This document shows, piece after piece, positions 62,701 through 64,000 of a DNA stretch of 64,000 bases. Made by a program: the position numbers and the translations under genes. The DNA is from Cristatella mucedo (taxonomy: Eukaryota > Bryozoa > Phylactolaemata > Cristatellidae): positions 4,454,001-4,518,000 of the forward strand of contig WPIO01000004.1 in assembly GCA_009760855.2 (NCBI GenBank), in the 5' to 3' direction. The notes beneath the pieces were generated by a model. The model was not told the origin of the DNA. It saw nothing but the letters and a program-made list of their open reading frames with translations, and did no database searches. The number at the start of each line of letters is the position of its first letter. Within the stretch, counting starts at the first letter, position 1.

Positions 62701-63096
62701 TCGAGCACGCCACCGACTTCAAAATGAACACGAGAATTTCGCCGAACGACGACTTAAGCGATGCGATTCTGGAAATCAAGTTTGAGCACGGCGGACCAAC
62801 CGGGTGCTCTTACGTTAGCAATAATTTTCTCTTTCTCCTCCATCTGCCTCATTTGTTCGAACAATTTCTTTTGCAGCAGCTGCTGCCCTTCGCCGGCCGC
62901 CTCGGGCGCCGGTCGGGCGCTGCTCGGCTGTCCACTCGGCCCTGCTGCTGCACCGCTGCTGGCAGGAGAGCTCTCTAGCGCCGAAGGGCCATCCTTGGTG
63001 GCAGCCAGGGCTCCAGCCTGTGGTAGCTGCACTGCCGCCGAGGCGGCTGCTGCTGCCGCAGAAGCGCTCTCTGTCCTAGCAGTGCTCAGCTGCGTG
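50786..63096 (-). CDS. TPR: TPR (nuclear basket nucleoporin), 3' part, 5' end off window
   Basis: TPR forms the filaments of the nuclear basket, scaffolding mRNA export and spindle-checkpoint proteins. Only roughly its C-terminal half (about 1,200 residues) is here. Exons on the - strand, in transcript order: 63096-62814, 60921-60589, 60471-60249, 60149-(about 59950), 59659-59172, 58929-58551, 57477-57435, 57319-57053, 56878-56621, 56471-56352, 55418-(about 54963), an uncertain exon ending 54527, 54322-54200, 52524-52442, 51447-51227, 51034-50926 and 50796-50786. Order and motifs follow vertebrate TPR: LRKIGRKYKQQYEDLQ, TANIRP, ASIRPM, TATVMPTT, then acidic stretches, VPSTPTLFVPKRTDGFAEAV and FGQLASQG. 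Phases agree at all joins except the fourth/fifth (unresolved) and the eleventh/twelfth (uncertain). It is unusually rich in Ala, Gln and Ser runs. Introns carry LINE and SINE debris. Earlier exons are not recognised between 63100 and 64000. Confidence 0.88.
50926..51447 (-). CDS. TPR: TPR penultimate exons (51447-51227 and 51034-50926)
   Basis: The first reads VYMDDIRDLSQFGGNERPQT and then Ala/Ser/Gln-rich sequence (TTTCCCAG acceptor, GTACTC donor). The second reads SSLGSEPSASASRAASEQGE and DSAASSGLSAEAAES, with a strong GTAAGT donor. Phases agree. Sequence similarity to the distal TPR tail is loose, so support comes from phase, splice sites and position. Confidence 0.6.
52087..52130. repeat. 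GA-rich microsatellite in TPR intron
   Basis: Imperfect (GA)n of about 44 bases. Confidence 0.9.
52442..52524 (-). CDS. TPR: TPR exon: FGQLASQG motif
   Basis: Acceptor TTTCTTTCAG, then SPYRVTDSFLFAAGSDAQPE and FGQLASQ with donor GTGCGTT. Joined to the previous exon this gives FAEAVSSPYR, parallel to FAEAIHSPQV in vertebrate TPR, and the FGQLASQG end is conserved. Confidence 0.85.
52790..53020 (-). mobile_element. LINE RT fragment in a TPR intron
   Basis: On the - strand, SYSLNSLAALIADICTWTAT, KFLKPND and VIGKPSVVRKLENLILKIGS correspond to the LINE region at 36310-36470. Same strand as TPR. Confidence 0.75.
54200..54322 (-). CDS. TPR: TPR exon: VPSTPTL...RTDGFAEA motif
   Basis: Reads LLPFQSQTSMFGETNEDG, then VVPSTPTLFVPKRTDGFAEA and V at the splice site. 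This is the best conserved motif of the TPR C-terminus. Acceptor CATACTGTCAG, donor GTGCGTGG, phase 2 at both ends. The exon before it, ending at 54527 on a strong GTGAGT, fits in phase, but its own homology is weak. Confidence 0.88.
54963..55418 (-). CDS. TPR: TPR exon: Asp/Glu-rich acidic tail, 3' boundary uncertain
   Basis: Begins ESDQERYDDEVEAEESEESE after TTGCAG and continues DDEDDRDYEGEGDEETAGVA with a later DDDDDVVIVDDE. The last ~40 codons, up to a GTAAGAG at 54962, become Leu/Phe-rich and do not look like TPR, so the true donor may be earlier. Confidence 0.7.
55590..55855 (+). mobile_element. LINE 3' UTR and tail in a TPR intron
   Basis: From AGAATTTAGTGGGTCC to the GCACCTAGAAAGAGATCGAG hairpin and tail, matching 37235-37480. 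It lies in the intron between two acidic-tail exons, antisense to the gene. Confidence 0.8.
56352..56471 (-). CDS. TPR: TPR exon: acidic Gly/Glu/Asp segment
   Basis: Forty codons reading GEPDDDEGNYEEGEEQVGTG and then DEDGSGSQYEGEAGE, with a strong GTAAGAG donor. Composition fits the acidic tail. Confidence 0.7.
56621..56878 (-). CDS. TPR: TPR exon: acidic, GEDIVVVEEDVESDQ
   Basis: Begins NEAAAMPAAEDAGLPLAAAM after TCTTTAG and ends EDIVVVEEDVESDQ at GTAGAC. The end resembles the DDVIVIDSDDEEE stretch (SUMO-interaction-like) of vertebrate TPR. In phase at both ends. Confidence 0.75.
57053..57319 (-). CDS. TPR: TPR exon: start of the acidic tail
   Basis: After CATCTCTGTAG the exon reads MAAAVLVVEGASAAP, then RTEEEEDEIALGQEPESLSA and more Ala/Glu/Asp, ending MDTADE. 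The acceptor and phase are good; the donor GTTGGC is weak. Confidence 0.65.
57435..57477 (-). CDS. TPR: TPR micro-exon SPESSTPEVKKAKAE
   Basis: A 43-base exon between CTTGTTTTCAG and GTGAGG that keeps the frame of both neighbours and has a basic KKAK cluster, continuing the signal-like region. Confidence 0.7.
58551..58929 (-). CDS. TPR: TPR exon: Ala/Pro-rich, ends SKRSRPDEE
   Basis: Enters in phase 1 after CCGTGCAG (EPLMIAVQQTAARRLQPVQP), runs through poly-Ala, and ends with SKRSRPDEE before GTGAGAG. That end resembles the LPKRTREEEE segment of vertebrate TPR, a region with a nuclear localisation signal. The preceding intron has a (TTTTC)n pyrimidine tract. Confidence 0.8.
58978..59082. repeat. 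(AAAAGA)n-type repeat; pyrimidine tract of a TPR intron
   Basis: AAAAAGAAAAG units on +, so TTTTC/CTTTT on the transcribed strand. The run ends about 50 bases before the acceptor at 58930 and fills nearly half of the 242-base intron. Confidence 0.9.
59172..59659 (-). CDS. TPR: TPR exon: TANIRP / ASIRPM / TATVMPTT segment
   Basis: Reads DHPTANIRPLTSP, a long Ala/Ser stretch, TASIRPMSQSRTATVMPTT, then Ala/Pro/Gly/Gln-rich sequence ending PAADSG at GTGAGC. The three short motifs are conserved and collinear with vertebrate TPR just after the coiled coil. The intervening Ala/Ser runs are expanded. Confidence 0.88.
59950..60149 (-). CDS. TPR: TPR exon: end of the coiled coil, Q6-L5 run
   Basis: Begins ANETAQFEAREQHEAEVRRL after GCTAG and continues AELQEARRVAQELLEEAQHW, then six Gln and five Leu encoded by a (CAG)n(CTG)n palindrome. 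The 3' boundary is unresolved. The next exon needs two leading bases, and the only in-phase GT sites here are weak; a TAG follows at 59944-59946. A missed exon or a non-canonical donor is possible. Confidence 0.7.
60249..60471 (-). CDS. TPR: TPR exon: Gln-rich coiled coil
   Basis: Begins ENAALKSTEDRLRTEDSTLN after ACAG and contains KQNMLQSAKNKLQSQLQEIA, then QQLNQQTADRLQQQQL. Exits in phase 1 at GTACGTC. The layout matches the last part of the TPR coiled coil before the low-complexity tail. Confidence 0.85.
60589..60921 (-). CDS. TPR: TPR exon: LRKIGRKYK coiled coil with poly-Ala insert
   Basis: The 111 codons begin LRKIGRKYKQQYEDLQKE, the most recognisable helical motif of TPR. A Gly/Ala/Pro linker with about ten Ala in a row follows. 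The coil resumes as AKAEQLEQECAAQVKRIAEL and ends MSRLMQ at GTGCGT. The Ala run comes from a palindromic GCA/GCT tract (60721-60753). Phase 0 at both ends. Confidence 0.85.
61085..61205 (-). mobile_element. tRNA-type SINE in a TPR intron
   Basis: On the - strand, GGTCTTAGCTCAGGGGCTAG is an A-box-like head and GGTCGTGGGTTGGAGTCC a B box, followed by a CAATTCTTTATTGCCTGATG body. The head matches family B; the body looks different. Confidence 0.6.
61430..61994 (-). mobile_element. CR1/L2-like LINE RT fragment in a TPR intron
   Basis: An open stretch encodes TCRVPQGSVFGPLLFSIYTQ, then YHFYADDTRLYLSFKPSESA, MSKNFLKLNDDKIELLLIGH and ARNLGVVFDSCLNFKSFIQK. It is truncated at both ends and has no tail. 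RT motifs (PQGSVLGP-like and YADD) are intact within the piece, unlike most other copies. Same strand as TPR. Confidence 0.85.
62814..63096 (-). CDS. TPR: TPR exon: low-complexity insert then coiled coil
   Basis: After an acceptor ending CGTTGCAG the exon reads an Ala/Ser/Pro-rich stretch. It then reads the heptad-like QQLLQKKLFEQMRQMEEKEK and ends IIAN at GTAAGAG. It exits in phase 0, joining LRKIGRKYK of the next exon. The helix end and join are the support; the Ala/Ser stretch has no counterpart I recognise, so the acceptor is less sure than the donor. Confidence 0.65.
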
Positions 63097-63099
63097 CTG

Positions 63100-64000
63100 C
63101 AACGCACAGAGGTCACCGATACACGGGACGCTGACCGTGGCTCAGCGCAGGGTAGCAGCTCCCCATCCACAACCCCCTTGCCACTACTACAGCGGCGCTT
63201 TATGCAATCGATCAAGTAACGCCAGCAGCAGCGCTTACAAAGCGCATGCGAAATAGCAAGGTGGCAAGCACAGTACATCCAGCAGCGGCGCAGCAGTAAT
63301 ATTTCGCACTGTATACACCCTTGGTTAATGGGACAAATGTAAAAAAATTTATTTTAGTAATTTTGGCATTCTACATGAGCATCTGAGAGCCCGTGGGGCT
63401 ACCGTCGGTCCTGGGCCGCCTACGATTATAAAATGCGTCGGCTTCACATTGACCAGATCGAACACTCTGCCAGCATTTAAACCCTTGGACCACGTGGGGT
63501 GTGTTTGCTGACTCATCGGTGTGGGACCGACCCAACCGGTCACTTAGCAACCTCCACTCGCGAGGGGCATTCAGTGAACGAGTACATCAGCCTTTGCCGT
63601 TACGGCTACTGGTGGTTAGGTGGGGAGATGCTAACGCTTGATGCTTTTGGAAAAAAAAATGTTTTTCAGTAGTCTCACGAGCGGCTGCAAATATAGACCA
63701 GATGGAACTGGCCCAGCGATTAACTGGTCACTGCCGGTAGCCAAGGCGACCAAGACAAGTCAGTCAAATCGCGCTACTGCATCCGATTCATGAGCTGTCT
63801 TACAACTGGTCTTGTCTTTACTGGACTGACCGATAACTTGGTGAGGTGGCAAGGTCAAGTCATGCGCCGCTCGCTGCCTCCCCCAGTCGAAAGAGCAAGT
63901 AGGATACAAATATATATGCATTCATTCCAATGAACAGTTTTCACACGTTTTATATCGCTTAGTGCTCTAAAAAGCATTCGGCGTTCTGCACAAGGTGGGT
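63100..64000. other. Right edge, presumably TPR intron; nothing recognised
   Basis: The 64-residue reverse frame at 63349-63543 is unrecognised. A GATTAACTGGTC segment near 63717-63728 faintly recalls the SINE head. Confidence 0.35.

Overview
This is a repeat-rich animal nuclear window. It holds spliced genes with GT-AG introns, a cilia/sperm gene (tektin-2), a nuclear-pore gene (TPR), LINE and tRNA-derived SINE fragments, and long simple-sequence tracts. Motile cilia are implied by tektin-2. The phylum cannot be fixed from the sequence; an invertebrate such as a lophotrochozoan or flatworm is a guess.

Two genes can be supported. (1) A complete tektin-2 gene on the + strand (44458-46393, five coding exons, 422 residues) with an RFX-type X-box upstream, a probable 5'-UTR intron and a poly(A) signal. 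(2) The 3' two-fifths or so of a TPR gene on the - strand (63096 down to 50786). I reconstructed about 17 exons. They cover the last coiled coil, the TANIRP/ASIRPM/TATVMPTT segment, the acidic region and the conserved VPSTPTL...RTDGFAEA C-terminal motif. The two genes are convergent, with about 4.2 kb between them. The 5' part of TPR lies beyond the right edge.

Everything else is mostly transposon debris and low-complexity DNA. At least 20 fragments of CR1/L2-like LINEs are scattered on both strands. The best is at 34.3-37.5 kb (endonuclease, reverse transcriptase, C-terminal domain, 3' hairpin and ATT tail), broken by a SINE. Others at 16.9-19.5 kb, 31.4-32.5 kb and 61.4-62.0 kb keep recognisable RT. 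Two tRNA-like SINE families occur; one shares its 3' hairpin with the LINE, suggesting it borrows the LINE machinery.

Layout: 0-12.3 kb microsatellites, a CpG-dense block (3.3-4.8 kb) and old LINE pieces; 12.3-16.8 kb CG-rich unique DNA around a 1.2 kb polypyrimidine tract; 16.9-19.8 kb LINE/SINE cluster; 19.8-26.7 kb unique DNA, a second pyrimidine tract and SINEs; 26.7-32.5 kb LINE ends, a possible solo LTR and an inverted LINE; 34.3-37.5 kb the best LINE; 41.1-41.8 kb a fragment of a multicopy uncharacterised protein family; 44-46.6 kb tektin-2; 50.8-63.1 kb TPR. Many long open frames elsewhere are simple repeats or antisense to TPR and are not genes.
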